From assembly GCF_963082655.1 (NCBI RefSeq), contig NC_081555.1:22818643-22882642 (forward strand): DNA of 64,000 bases, written 5' to 3'. How positions within the stretch are numbered: the stretch's first letter is position 1; each line of letters starts with the position of its first letter. The stretch comes from Stomoxys calcitrans (taxonomy: Eukaryota > Arthropoda > Insecta > Diptera > Muscidae). The notes under the pieces were generated by a model. That model had not been told where the DNA came from, made no database searches, and worked only from the letters and a program-made list of their open reading frames with translations. This document shows positions 35,265 to 47,879 of the stretch, in pieces. Both the position numbers and the translations under genes were made by a program.

Positions 35265-37505
35265 TCTCTTTCCCATTACACATTTTTCAACGCTACAAGA
35301 AAAAATTTTACTCACCTTATTCACTGTTTAAATGACATACTTGTTCGTGTCTTATCCACTCATTACTTGTGAATCGCCGTTATAAACCCCCCTCTCTCTC
35401 ACTCTTTGTTAGAGCAAAGAGTGAGAGAGAGGGGTTTTAATTCCATTTACAACAAAGCATATTTAACGGGATCAATCACGACATTCAAACATTGAAAGCC
35501 ATGTATCGAAACAAGTTGATATTACACTGGCCCACATTAGTTTAAAATCATTTAGCACTTCTCAGGTTTCCCTTTACTTGTTGGACAATTTGAATGCACA
35601 TTAAATTGATTCATATTTTGCATTTTTAAATATATTAACATAATGCCTAATTCTTTTTGAACTTATAATTAATTGCATATCATTTTCGCAAGCATTTTAA
35701 ACACTTTCTATTTTTCTCTTCACTCATTATCAGCAATACTCTGCCCAATACTCATTTCAACGAACCGAAGATAAACGTTATGCATTTGCCAACTTTTTTA
35801 ATATACACACACACGCAATGTACGATATTCCACCACAGTGCACATAAACACAACACGAACAGCTCTGCCGACAGAGTTGACGAGATGCACGACTATATAT
35901 GTTTTTATTCTTATTTGAACAAAATGTGATGGCTTTGCAAACTTCTAACGGCGGCCACTTATTGACTTCCTTGCAATGAGTGCCTAAGAAACGGCATAAC
36001 GGATTTTTTTCTCAATTCAGCGCTTGGCATAGGCTCATATAGGTACTTTTCCGTAACATTTTTGCTTGCTTACCATTTACAACAAAATACACACTCATAT
36101 AATAAATGTCACTCAACACACTTTGACTTGCTTTGGCACTTTTAATTTTCTTTTAGATTATTATTGTGGCATTACAAAAAAAACTAAACACACAAATGCC
36201 TCTAAAATTTTGTTTTATAATTTACATCCAAGCACTGAATCAATTTGAATTTAATAAAGGATATTAATTATTTTACAACTCATTGTACTTAGGGCAAATT
36301 TCGGACTTTCAGGAATATGCTTGAGTCAGAGCAGATTTAGTTTTTGTTGAGCGATCGTCGCATGAACAACACAGAATATTTTAGATCGCAAGATTTTTTC
36401 GACGGGACATCGGTAAATTGGTTAATTCACTTAAGGGTTACACAAATATATAACAAAAATTAAAAATATCCACTATTAAATTAAATACAAATCGATTCAG
36501 TGCTTACATGAGCAATTATAAAAAAAGTAATGGCATTTGTGTTTTTAATTTTTTGTTACGCCAAATAATTTAAAAGAAATGTAAGGAAAGGTGTGAAAAG
36601 TGCCAAAGCAAGAGGCAAGTCAAAGTGTGTTGAGTGTGTGTAAATGGTTAGTAGGCAAAAATGTTACGGAGAAATATATGTTAGCCTATGCCAAGCACTG
36701 AATTAGAAGTTTGCAAGGCAATGCAGCCATTACATTTTGTTCAAACGAAGAATAAAATTAAATTATAGTCGTGCATTTCGTCAACTCTGTTAGGAGAGCT
36801 GGTCGTGTTGTGCGTAGTGGTGAATATTGTTCGTCGTGTGTATGTATGTTGAAAAATTATAGGCAAATGCATAACGTTCGTCTTCGGTTCGTTAAAATGA
36901 GTGTTGGGCAGAATAATGCTAATAATGTGCGAAGAGAAAAGTGTTTAGAATGGTTAAATGTTTGCTAACATGATATGCAATTACAAAAATGTTCAGTTGC
37001 TTTTGCTTTTGTGAATACAAAAAGTTAAAAAAAGGGAATTTCGATACATAAGTAAAATTATAAGTTCAAAAAGAATTAGATATGTGAATATATTATAAAA
37101 AAGCGAAATATGCATTTAAATTGTTCTTTGAATAAAATAAACATCGAAAGTAAAGAGCAAATTAGTTCACTTTTGCGAAAAAATTAAAACAACGGTTTAT
37201 GGTAGAAGTAAATGATTTTTAACTAATGCGCGCCAGTGTAATATCAACTTGTTGTGGTACATACACTGCTTGACTGTCACGATTGATCCCGTTAAATGTG
37301 ATTTGTTGTTAATGGTATTAAAACTGACTGTATTAAATTCGGTATGTGTGTTCTAACAAAGAGTAAGAGAGAGGCATACATAACGGCGATACACGATACA
37401 AGTAATAATTGGATTAGATACGAACATGTATTTACATTTAGCAGTGGGGTGAGTACAAATTTTTGGCATATCTTGTTTAAAAAATGTTTAATGGGAAAGA
37501 GGTCC
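35265..37505. mobile_element. Foldback element: two ~1-kb inverted arms and a short loop
   Basis: 35265-36275 and about 36450-37505 are reverse complements over almost their whole length with moderate divergence. Paired anchors include ATCGCCGTTAT (35372) with ATAACGGCGAT (37380), AACAAGTTGATATTACACTG (35509) with CAGTGTAATATCAACTTGTT (37233), and AAGCACTGAATCAATTTG (36230) with CGATTCAGTGCTT (36492). The loop is about 175 bp. No transposase frame is visible; the small open frames in the arms are not conserved between arms. It fits a foldback-type or giant-TIR non-autonomous element. Confidence 0.88.
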
Positions 37506-37911
37506 ATTGTGTCGCCCACGAAAGATTCAAAAAGCGCAGAAGAACGCTGATAAAATGTACGTTGGTACAATGCCAGACATTAGAATGAAGAAGATTAGGA
37601 GCCAACATGCATGACAAAACGGCCAGACGGTCTGGAGAAGTTCCCTCCAATATGCCATTTAAAGCTACAGTGGTCAAAGCGAAAGGACTATTGCATGAAG
37701 ATAATTTACATAGGAAAATAGGTGTTTGTGCAGCCATAATCCTGCACGTACTCTTGCTCAACCATCTATGACTCCTCCTCATTCCCACAAATCAAGCTTA
37801 AGTAAGTGTCCAGAATGTCAGGGCGAATGGAATTTTCTTTGCACAGTTTACAAATGTTGACATATCAAGTCCCCAAAAAGATGTTTTGTTGTACCAATTC
37901 GCCGATGCGAC
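37506..37911. other. Unassigned spacer between the foldback element and MITE R
   Basis: A 103-codon minus-strand frame overlaps it (37477-37788) but shows no family I recognise. No repeat match was found inside the window. Confidence 0.35.
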
Positions 37912-38032
37912 CACCTTGTTTACACTGTTCATTAAATCCGGATTAAAGGCTCTCTTCAGCTGATTTTATAAAGGGAAAACAGATGATCGAGCCATTAAAT
38001 CCGGATTTAAAGAGCTGTGTAAACGAGGTTTA
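37912..38032. mobile_element. MITE R, ~120 bp palindromic element, copy 1
   Basis: Left CTTGTTTACACTGTTCATTA and right GAGCTGTGTAAACGAGG are inverted; TTAAATCCGGATT occurs in both arms. The asymmetric centre CAGCTGATTTTATAAAGGGA orients the copy opposite to that at 43659. Confidence 0.85.
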
Positions 38033-38230
38033 AAATTAAAAAGATTTCGACTTTGGCGCTTGAACATGAGCGTCATTCAGTCGTGCCACATGTAGATAGT
38101 GTTTTTGATCGTGAAAGTTAAAAATTGTTTAACTTTTGCGTGTTGATTTTTTGGCATTTATTTGCCGAATTGTATTTTTCAACACAATACTTATTCTGTT
38201 TTTATATTTTATATGACCCGAAAAAAGAGT
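38033..38230 (+). repeat. Dispersed repeat C, copy 1
   Basis: CGACTTTGGCGCTTGAACAT, AAAGTTAAAAATTGTTTAAC and GCATTTATTTGCCGAATTG line up with 61795-61960 (CAACTTTGACGCTTGAAAC, AAAGTTAAAAGTTGTTTATC, ACATTTGTTTGCAGAGTTG). Confidence 0.65.
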
Positions 38231-39230
38231 CATATAAAACAAAAAGTAAAATAAAATAAACTTAACAAAAATAAAAAATAAAATAAGAAAACAAATTAAA
38301 TTTTTTTAATATATAAAAGAAACAGTTTGAAAGAAACAAAATAAAATAATAAACTTAATTTATATAAAGATATAAAATAAACCAAAATAAAATACTGAAA
38401 AATATATGTTTAAAAAAATTAAATAAAAAATACTGCTACATCAAATAAAACAATACCTATATAAAAAAAAAAACAAAACATGTAAAAAAGCATTAAGTTT
38501 GATCAAGCTGAAATTTCGATAACCACCACCTCAGCTATATTTACATATAAACAACATTTCGTCAAAATGTGCACCTTCGATCAGGAGATCGGCCTATAAA
38601 TAATTCACAACAGTGAATTGTTTCAGTTGGCATCCACTGTTTATTTATATCTGACACCTGAGCTAAATAAAACTACCGTAATTGCGTAAAGTTTTCGTTT
38701 TTTACGTTTGTGTACGTTTGCGACTAATTATCCTTTATAACAAAAAAAACATTTGATGATGGATAAGTGTTTTATTGTTGTCATGTAAACATATGGCGAT
38801 ACTCATTACTTGTCAGTGTTGTTAGATTAGGAGAAAATTGCCCCAAATAGGGGATTTTTTGTCGTGATTGGGGAAAAAATTTTCACTTGTGGGATAAGGG
38901 GATTTTGATGGGGAAAAACGTAAAAATCGGGGATTTTCTAGGGGAAATTCCATCAGCATAGTTTTAAAATTAATTTTCTTGAGCAAAGGAATTTTCTTTG
39001 TGTTTAGTGCTGTTCAATAACCTTGCGTTAGGTGTGATTTAATAGAAAGCATTTTCGTCTGCACTGGTATTTACTGTAGGAACGTATCTTCCGAGATTAG
39101 AAAATGTACATGAATATCGACATTAGCTTTAGTCTATCAATAGGCGTGGGCTTTTCTCCATCGTACTGGAAATGCTGGAAATTTAAGGTCGGCAAAGGTC
39201 TCGCCATCCAAACTACAAAGATAACTTTTC
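38231..39230. other. AT-rich spacer
   Basis: A-rich tracts (38230-38480) with many AAATAAAAT runs, then a stretch with repeated GGGGATTTT/GGGGAAAAA motifs near 38840-38950. No gene is visible. Confidence 0.45.
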
Positions 39231-39231
39231 A

Positions 39232-39545
39232 TACCCACCACCATACATTGGTGTGCGACCCCTTAAGGTATATACATTCTTGATAGTTTTACATTCTAAG
39301 TTGATCGATCCATGTCCGTACCTCCGTCCGTCTGTCGAAATCACGATAGTGAGCTATCTCCTTAAAATTTTGGCCCATTTGCAAATGGGCTTTCATATAA
39401 AGAGGACCTTCGACTTGACTCATAAACACCTAGAAACTGCAATTTTTATCCGATTGGGCTGAAATGCACGTATGTTCTGTTATGACGTCTAACAATCGTG
39501 TCAAGTATGGTACAAATGGATTTATTATCTAATATAGAAGCTTCC
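39232..39545 (+). repeat. Dispersed repeat copy with CATACCCACCACC start
   Basis: Starts CATACCCACCACCATACATT, then ATTCTTGATAG, GATCCATGTCCGTACC, CGTCCGTCTGTCGAAATCAC and ATCCGATTGGGCTGAAATGC, the block order of repeats A and B. Confidence 0.65.
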
Positions 39546-39586
39546 ATATGCAAATGCAAAGTTGCCCATGAATATTCCATTAAGGA

Positions 39587-39806
39587 ACAGGGGCAATGTC
39601 TGCCCTGTCATCAAGCTAATCGTTCTTTTACCAACTGACGCAAAGAAATTTATGTGCGTATGTGTATACGTGAGCGTACATGAGCAGAGAATATGCGAGA
39701 AAAAAGATAACAACAAAAAGAATGCAAACAAAAATCTGTCATCTTAATACCATCAAACCTGGACAGCTGTTAACGGATGTTCGCGTGGGACCACCTTTTT
39801 AAATCT
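39587..39806 (-). mobile_element. MITE S, partial copy 1
   Basis: The reverse complement matches 61431-61670: end block GGTGGTCCC, CCAGGTTTGA, the AAAAAGATAACAACAAAAAG region and CATCAAGCTAATCG. The outer end carries TTTTTAAATC, matching the GATTTAAAAA end of other copies. Confidence 0.7.
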
Positions 39807-40185
39807 GCCTTGGGCTGGTGCTGTGTTCGTTTCACCGTTGAAAACCCATTTTTTCGCGATTACTTTTTTTGAAAGATTACGAAAATAACAATGATAAAAT
39901 AACAATTTTATTAAAATTTTACCATAAGTAATGAGGGAATGCCCTACAGAACAAAACCAGCAAGTTTTTTTGCTTTAAAATCTATTATCACAAAAAAGTA
40001 ATCTGCAAAAATATCGCGAAAAACTAATATAGCACCAGCTTTAAGAAGGAAAAACTTAAAATGCACCAATCCTTTGATTATGGAAATAAAACTTTGTTTT
40101 TTTTTATAAACAAATATTATCTGTATATATTCTTTATTCTTATTCTTATTCTTCTTTATGGGATTTTCTTAGGGGGAAAAACATT
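39807..40185. other. AT-rich spacer
   Basis: No gene or repeat match seen. Confidence 0.45.
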
Positions 40186-40320
40186 AGCTCTGTTCGCGTA
40201 CTTTTCCAGTAAAAATTTGCAGGAGAGTAAGAGCCATTTTACTCTCTTTAAAAAATTTGCAAGCAAAAGTATCCGAACGACTTCCAGTGAAAATTTGCAG
40301 AACAACAGCTGACTTTTGTT
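40186..40320. mobile_element. Element T, left part
   Basis: TAGCTCTGTTCGCGTACTTT at the left end is mirrored by AACTTTTTGAGTTCCCGAAC-type sequence at 41460-41490, where the reverse complement reads TAGCTTTGTTCGGGAACTC. GTAAAAATTTGCAGGAGAG and GTGAAAATTTGCAGAACAA are internal repeats. The LINE fragment at 40420 appears to sit between the two parts. Confidence 0.5.
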
Positions 40321-40419
40321 TTGGTTGGTTTTTTATTTGCTTGCTTACTATATTTGTAAGGTATTTTCCTTAGGTAAACGTCCATTTATTGGCCCTAGAG
40401 TAACAAGATTAGAAGGGGA

Positions 40420-41110
40420 GCCATTCGTAGTATCCGCCGCTAGACAGCCATCACGAATGTCATTCGTGGCGCCAAGTCCCGCAAGGCGCAGGTCCCAGAC
40501 GGATTCTCTACACTGATGCTGAAAAATCTGGATCTGCCTGGAGTCGAGTATCCTAGAACTGTCTGAACACTATTATAGTACCCGATGTTTGGGAGATTGA
40601 CAGTGTGATGCCGCTACTGAATCATGGAAAGGACACGAGCACGGAGAAGTCGTACAGACCGATCTGTCTTCTCTCATCAGTAGCCAAGACGCATGAGGGA
40701 CTACTCCTTGCAATTCTCCCGTTGGACAATTTCCATTCGCCGAACATTAGCATGCATTTCGAGGGCTGCATAGAACTACAACTGCTTTACATGCCATCAC
40801 CGTACACAAAAGTAGAAACAAAGTCCCTTGATGGCAGCATTTGGTGTGCTGACAACGGAACCTTGGACTAATCACCTAATGCTTGTGGATATTGTGACTA
40901 GACACTGATGTGAGGCTAAGTGAGCTTTCTATATGGTGATGTGGCGGCTACGGACACTCGTTTATCACTGAAGATATCTGTATCCGTTCACAATAGGCAG
41001 ACTAATTTGCAATAAGTTTTTCTTATCCCACTTTGCGTCACTTGCTTAACTGCCCAGCCAGACCCAATCAATCCCATGGCAGCATCTTCCCTGGCAGGAT
41101 ACAATGTTTT
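40420..41110 (+). mobile_element. Jockey-like LINE fragment, plus strand
   Basis: About 40470-40720 aligns by eye with the reverse transcriptase of the LINE at 50813-51322: PDGFSTLMLKNLDLPGVEY, then after stops a SYRPICLLSSVAKTHEGLLL-like stretch. At 41036-41070 HLLNCPARPNQ matches that LINE's C-terminal end (minus strand at about 50795, VKLPSQTRTRLRP). Much of the interior is missing. Confidence 0.65.
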
Positions 41111-41254
41111 AATTTTTCAAGATTTTCCCAAATATTTTCGCAAATTTTGCACTTACCTTCTAATGTATTTAGAACAACCGACCTGAGGTTAAATCGCAAC
41201 TTCATTTGGCGAGTTTCATGTACTTAAATTTTCATTTTATTTTTAATTGTATTT

Positions 41255-41492
41255 TCATGTAACGGTTGCTTTTCATAAAACAGCTGACCTTTAAAAAACA
41301 TCTGCTCAAAGTTGCAAATTTCTGCTGGCAAAAAAGTCCCAGTAGAAATTTGCAGGTTCTCTTTTTTCGAACTTTCAAACTTAGCTCTCTCTCGCGCTCT
41401 CTTCTACTTGCAAATAAAGTACGCGAACGACTTCTAGTTAAAATTTGTGCAAATTTGCACAAATTTTTGAGTTCCCGAACAAAGCTATTTAA
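41255..41492. mobile_element. Element T, right part
   Basis: Contains CAGCTGACCTTTAAAAAAC, TAGAAATTTGCAGGTTCTC and AAATTTGTGCAAATTTGCAC, and ends CCCGAACAAAGCTATTT, inverted relative to 40186. Confidence 0.5.
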
Positions 41493-41674
41493 TTGGGAAT
41501 TTTTCGTGAAGTTTGTTTGGAATTTTGGGGATCTGCCCCAAAAAAATCTGGCAACCGCGTTACTTATTAACTTGTTGAGGTTTTGCTTTTATCATTTGAA
41601 ATTATTAAGGAAAAGAGTTTCTAAAGGGATTTTTTACAATACAAGTGTTATTTAAGAAGTGTGTTAATAGTTAA

Positions 41675-43577
<1,903 letters not shown>

Positions 43578-43658
43578 AAAGTACTTAGTAAACTTTTGAG
43601 GTTCCTTTTCCGGAATCGCTTTATAGTGAGCCCGTGGTTTGAGATTAGTATAACTCTT

Positions 43659-43780
43659 AAACCGCGTTTACACTGCTCTTTAAATCCGGATTTATTGGCT
43701 CGAACATCTGTTTTCCCTCTATAAAATCAGCTGACGAGAGCCTTAAATCAGGATTTAATGAGGAGTGTATACGGGGTTTT
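43659..43780. mobile_element. MITE R, copy 2
   Basis: Opens AAACCGCGTTTACACTGCTC and closes GGAGTGTATACGGGGTTTT. Both arms carry TTAAATCMGGATTTA and the centre reads ATCTGTTTTCCCTCTATAAA, the reverse complement of the centre at 37912. It lies between the Gmer stop codon and its AATAAA, so it is probably in the 3' UTR. Confidence 0.85.
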
Positions 43781-43828
43781 ACAGCTTTACTCGCAATAAT
43801 TTATAGAAATCTATAAAATCTACAATTC

Positions 43829-43834
43829 AATAAA
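43829..43834 (+). promoter_or_regulatory. Likely Gmer poly(A) signal
   Basis: AATAAA about 250 bases after the stop codon, with MITE R between. Confidence 0.5.
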
Positions 43835-43839
43835 GTTTT

Positions 43840-44140
43840 TCTAACACAAAATTTAAATATGAACACAAAAAACACTTAGGTTCATATATATTCTATTGTT
43901 ATGTAAAAATAAAACATTTTTTATAAAATAACTCACGTTTTTCTGGGAAAGGAAATAAGAACATAAAAAAATAAGGTGGAAAATAAAAAAAAAAACGTTT
44001 CTACAGCGACGGTTTTTATGCACCGAAATGAACCAGCTCTGCTTAAGAAGCACTGTATGTCCTGGCGTGGGTTTAGATTAAGAAGATGAGTTCACACGGA
44101 TACCAATCCGGCCCATTGTGACACTTTAGTAGCAAAGAGA
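43840..44140. other. AT-rich spacer
   Basis: No gene or repeat recognised. Confidence 0.45.
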
Positions 44141-44145
44141 AAAAA

Positions 44146-44920
44146 CAAGTAAAAGCGTGCTAAGTTAGGGCGGGCCGAATATTATGTACCCTCCACCATG
44201 GATCGTATTTGTCAAGTTCTTTGAATGACTTTCAAATATATATGAGTTATATCAAGTTTTTGACCGATATGAACCGTACTTGTCACGGCTGCTAGAAATA
44301 TAGAAAACAATTTCAGCCAAATCGGATAAGAATTGCGCCCTCTGGAGGCTCAATTAGTCAAACTGGGAGATCGATTTATATGGCGGCTATATCGGGTTAT
44401 CAACCGATTTAAACCATACTTGGCACAGTTGTTGAAAATCATGCCAGCCAAATCGAATAAGAATTGCGCCCTCTAGAAAGTCAAGAGTCAAGATCGTTGT
44501 TGTTGTAGCAGTGTGTTGTACACCGAGACGGCAGCCCTTGCCGATGGAGGATTCCATCGGGTCAATCCGGTACGTACAACCGGCTGCCATGGGATTGAGT
44601 CAAGATCGTAATTTGCATACGCAAAATTTTAACCAAATTGTACAAAAATTGCGCCCCTAAAAGCCCAAGATGTCTTATCGGGAGGTCGGTTTGTAAAACG
44701 CCACGTGCAAAATTCCTGCAAAATTTCGAATTAAAATTGCGCCCTCTAAAAGGTAAAGCCCCAGATAGGTTTATATGGCAGCTATAACAAAACATGGACC
44801 GATTTGGCACATATACAATCCAAACTGACCTACGGAAATAAGAAGTATTTGTGCAAAATTTCAAGCGCCTAGCTTTACTCCTTCGAAAGTTACGCCACAT
44901 TGTATTTACTTGCCTGGAGC
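44146..44920 (+). repeat. Dispersed repeat A/B copy, split by a mini-retroelement
   Basis: Begins AACAAGTAAAAGCGTGCTAA then GGCGGGCCGAAT, the inverted form of the terminus at 6152. TAAGAATTGCGCCCTCT recurs at about 44327 and 44457. The 101-bp element at 44496-44596 is inserted into it with an 11-bp duplication. Confidence 0.7.
44496..44596 (-). mobile_element. CAA-tailed mini-retroelement (type 2), full copy
   Basis: Same element as 32255-32360, about 101 bp, with the same start (AATCCCATGGCAGCCGG on the minus strand) and the CTACAACAACAAC end. GAGTCAAGATC at 44485-44495 is repeated exactly at 44597-44607. The host sequence is a dispersed repeat, so the pre-insertion site can be reconstructed from other copies. 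Confidence 0.85.
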
Positions 44921-44989
44921 ATCGCTCTACATTTAAAAAAAAAAAAACCAACACCTTTCACGAGCCATTATAACGATGGTATGTAGATG

Positions 44990-45190
44990 AAGGTTTGGGC
45001 ATCATAAGATCGAATCCCACTTTGCCAGAGTAAACCGCTATGCGAATGTGGCGCTATCCAGACCATTGACCACCTGACAATTTGCAGACCCAGCCTTAAT
45101 GCGCAACGAAGGGATCAACTCATCACGGTGTTGCAACGCCTCAGAGTCATATTACACAGATGTGGGCATTCAAGTTTAACGGAATTTAAA
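44990..45190 (+). mobile_element. LINE C-terminal fragment (zinc-knuckle region)
   Basis: Plus-strand translation CRCGAIQTIDHLTICRPSLN then LITVLQRLRVI resembles the CxCG...DH...C region at the C-terminus of LINE ORF2 proteins. Confidence 0.5.
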
Positions 45191-45354
45191 TTACAAATCT
45201 ATTTTGCGTGCGAAGGTATTATGGACAACCCTTATTTTTATGAAGAACCCAACAAGGTGTCAAATAGGCCACCCTAAGGATTGCAAAAACCTCAGCCTGA
45301 AAGAACCCATCCAGATATCTATTTGATTCCCTAGTTCCTTGGAACAAACCCCCT

Positions 45355-45408
45355 GCCCGGTTGTCAATCCGGTACGTGCAACTGGTTGCCATGGAATTGT
45401 GCAATGCT
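45355..45408 (-). mobile_element. Type 2 mini-retroelement fragment
   Basis: CAATCCGGTACGTGCAACTG and GGTTGCCATGGAATTG match the 5' half (minus strand) of the elements at 32255 and 44496. The tail half is missing. Confidence 0.6.
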
Positions 45409-45595
45409 GGTGACATTATGAGGTTCTATTCAATTTAAAAAACTTTTTCTCAAAAAAGTGTCGCCCTGCGTCAAGCCGTTCGTAATCGGCAATAAAAAGG
45501 ATCGCTTAGCATTCAATTTAAAACTTGAATCAATCAGCATTCATTGATATGTGCGAAGTTTAGCCCCCTGTTCTTCAACTGAATGTTCGTGGACA
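45409..45595 (+). mobile_element. tRNA-derived SINE, 3' part only
   Basis: GCAATGCTGGTGACATTATG, TGTCGCCCTGCGTCAAGCCG, ATTCATTGATATGTGCGAAG and CTGAATGTTCGTG match the bodies of the SINEs at 18342 and 29960. The tRNA-like head is absent. Confidence 0.75.
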
Positions 45596-45779
45596 TTTAC
45601 CCTGGTGGATTTCCACCTGTTTCCTTCATTTTCTTTCTTCTTTTCTTTTTTCTGTAGACCCCAAAATCTTGGAGTGAAATAGACCTCAGACCCCCTGCTC
45701 TTCAAGACTTATTTTTGAAAAAAAAAATTTTTTTCAGTTAAATTTGAATTAATTTATTTACCATAATACTACATTTCAT

Positions 45780-47873
45780 TTACTTCCCAACAGAAACCTT
45801 AATCTCTTCGCTGCATTCCTTTGATGAATTTCGTCCATGTGTTTTCATATGCTGACTTAGACCAACTTTCAGCTTAAAGGCTTTGCCACACAGCGAACAA
45901 GCATGTCGTCGTACATCCTCATGTATCACTTGATGCTGCTGCAATGTTTTCTTCATTATAAAGGCCTTGCCACATGTTTTACATACAAATTCTCGTATTT
46001 GCTTATGCGACCTTACGTGATCATCCAGTTTGGCTTTGCTATAAAATCCCTTGGAGCAGGTGGCACAAGTGTGTAAATATTTCTTTTCATGACTACGCTT
46101 GTGGGTGGCAAAGGTTTGTATGTGACGAAATGAAACTCCACATATCTCACAGCAGAAAGGTTTAGCACCGGTATGAAAACGCATATGAATTTTTAATTCA
46201 TATGGATTTATAAATTTCTTGCCACATTCTTTGCATTCTTCCACCATATCGTCCATATGTCTTCTAGCGTGTAGTATATAGGTGGCCAATACTTTGAAAT
46301 CCTTGCCGCATAAGGAACATTTCAATGGCATAGTACCATCATGCCGGGATTTGTGGACTTTGAAATTTAATGGATTTTTTAATTCAACACTACAAACAGG
46401 ACATCTGAAAGGTCCGACATGTGACTTCAAGAACATCATGTGTTTAGCAAGGCCATGCTGGGGTATTTTAGATTCTTCGTTTCTAAACCAACTACGTTTT
46501 TCTTTGGCAAATCGATTGTGTATGTAAAGCAGATAATTTTTCAAACTTTCTATGTCTATGTTTACATTTATTTCCTTATTTACGCTAATCAGCATCTGAT
46601 CCAAGGCCTCTTGGCGTTTGTTTTTGCAACAAATTTCTATTAAATCACTATTCCATAAAAAGGGGAAACGTTCATAGATGACCAATAATTGAATCAACTG
46701 TTTGGATTTCAGATCAATTTGATGAGAGTTAAGTTTTTCAGAGGTTTTAGTTTCCAGTGTTTGCTCACACCTTACCAGAGTAGTTTCACAGTTGTTCATT
46801 TCTTCTGGAAACTTGTTGCGCATATATGCAGCAATGCGTGCTATTTGTTTATTGGTTAATTGTAAATTGTTTTTGCTTTTTAATTCTTTTCTTATTTTTG
46901 TTAAAACATTTTGCTGGAGTTTCTTCTGTCCTGGGCCTGACTGATTTTTAAAGGCTTCCACAAATGAAAGCCTATTTTTATTGGATTTTAGAAAATTTTG
47001 TATAAACTGATTCGATTCCATATCTTCAGTGAGCTGAAACGGAAAAATTTATTAATAAAGGTTTTAACAAATAGAAATTTCAAAAAATTTAGAAAATTTA
47101 AATTTTTCAATTTTTTTTTTTGGCAAAATTTGTTTTTTTATTTTACACTGAAGCGGCAACTCTTAACCGTTTAAGAACAACATCAGGTTAAACTGGTATG
47201 TGGAACCGGCTGTCATGGGAATGGCTTTATGTGGTCGCAGTTGGTAATTATAGTGTGCCTTTACGATTGGCATGTATAGTAACAGGATTGGATTTGCTCT
47301 TAAGCTTACCTCTCCATCCCTTTCATTTTCATCCAAATTTGTTGCATCTACATAAATAGACTCATTCACATGTATCTCATTGGCTGTTTCTGAATTCGGT
47401 TTCGACTGTTCTCCAAATTCTTCTTCCCATAAATTACTATCATCCTCTGCCATTTCAGCTTCATCATCGGATAAGTGGCTTTTGATAACATTCAGAGGGT
47501 CCTTATAGGAAAATATTAAAAAAATGCACAGTGGGCGTCAACATTCCAATTGTTTTGTACTTCTTACCCCTTTCTCGATGTCTTTGTTATTGTAGTATTG
47601 TACAACATTTATAGCTGTTGTCACATCTTCTCCTTCATCAATTTCATAATTGCCATCATCGATTTTAATTTCCTCCTCTAATATGTGGTCTTGGTTGATG
47701 TCTGTATTGATCTCACATTCGTGGCAAGGGAAAACAAATGACTCCAGCAGCATGAAAACATGCTCGACACAATGGGCACACTTAAGTTTTAGTATGTATT
47801 GGGATTTGGTATCTGTGGCTGGAGGAGACCTGAGGATCTCACCAATTCTTATATAGTTACTGTAGTCGCCCAT
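45780..47873 (-). CDS. MADF and C2H2 zinc-finger protein (ZnF-2), three exons
   Basis: Minus-strand exons 47873-47568, 47501-47310 and 47033-45780 join in phase 0 for 583 residues. It is a probable nuclear DNA-binding protein of the same family as the genes at 16913, 49833 and 57255. Exon 1 gives YIRIGEILRS and an N-terminal finger-like CAHCVEHV segment with HECE as a poor second half. Exon 2 starts DPLNVIK, like DPLKFIK and DPLKLIK in the paralogues, then is acidic. Exon 3 has a decayed first MADF-like segment, a clear second one (LLVIYERFPFLWNSDLIE) and seven C2H2 fingers with one HTGAKPF linker. Donors are GTAAGA and GTAAGC; acceptors TATAAG and TTTCAG. The minus-strand AATAAA is at 45758-45753. 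No close duplicate on this strand. Confidence 0.85.
47145..47225 (-). mobile_element. Old type 2 mini-retroelement copy in intron 2 of ZnF-2
   Basis: ACACTGAAGCGGCAACTCTT and GGAACCGGCTGTCATGGGAA match the type 2 element with many changes. The CAA tail is lost. Confidence 0.55.
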
Positions 47874-47879
47874 GCTATC

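Noticed and set aside
36771..36968. 65-codon frame in the right foldback arm
   Set aside because: The matching left arm does not preserve the frame.
37477..37788. 103-codon minus-strand frame next to the foldback element as a captured gene or transposase
   Set aside because: No catalytic motif or family similarity could be seen, and part of it overlaps the foldback arm.
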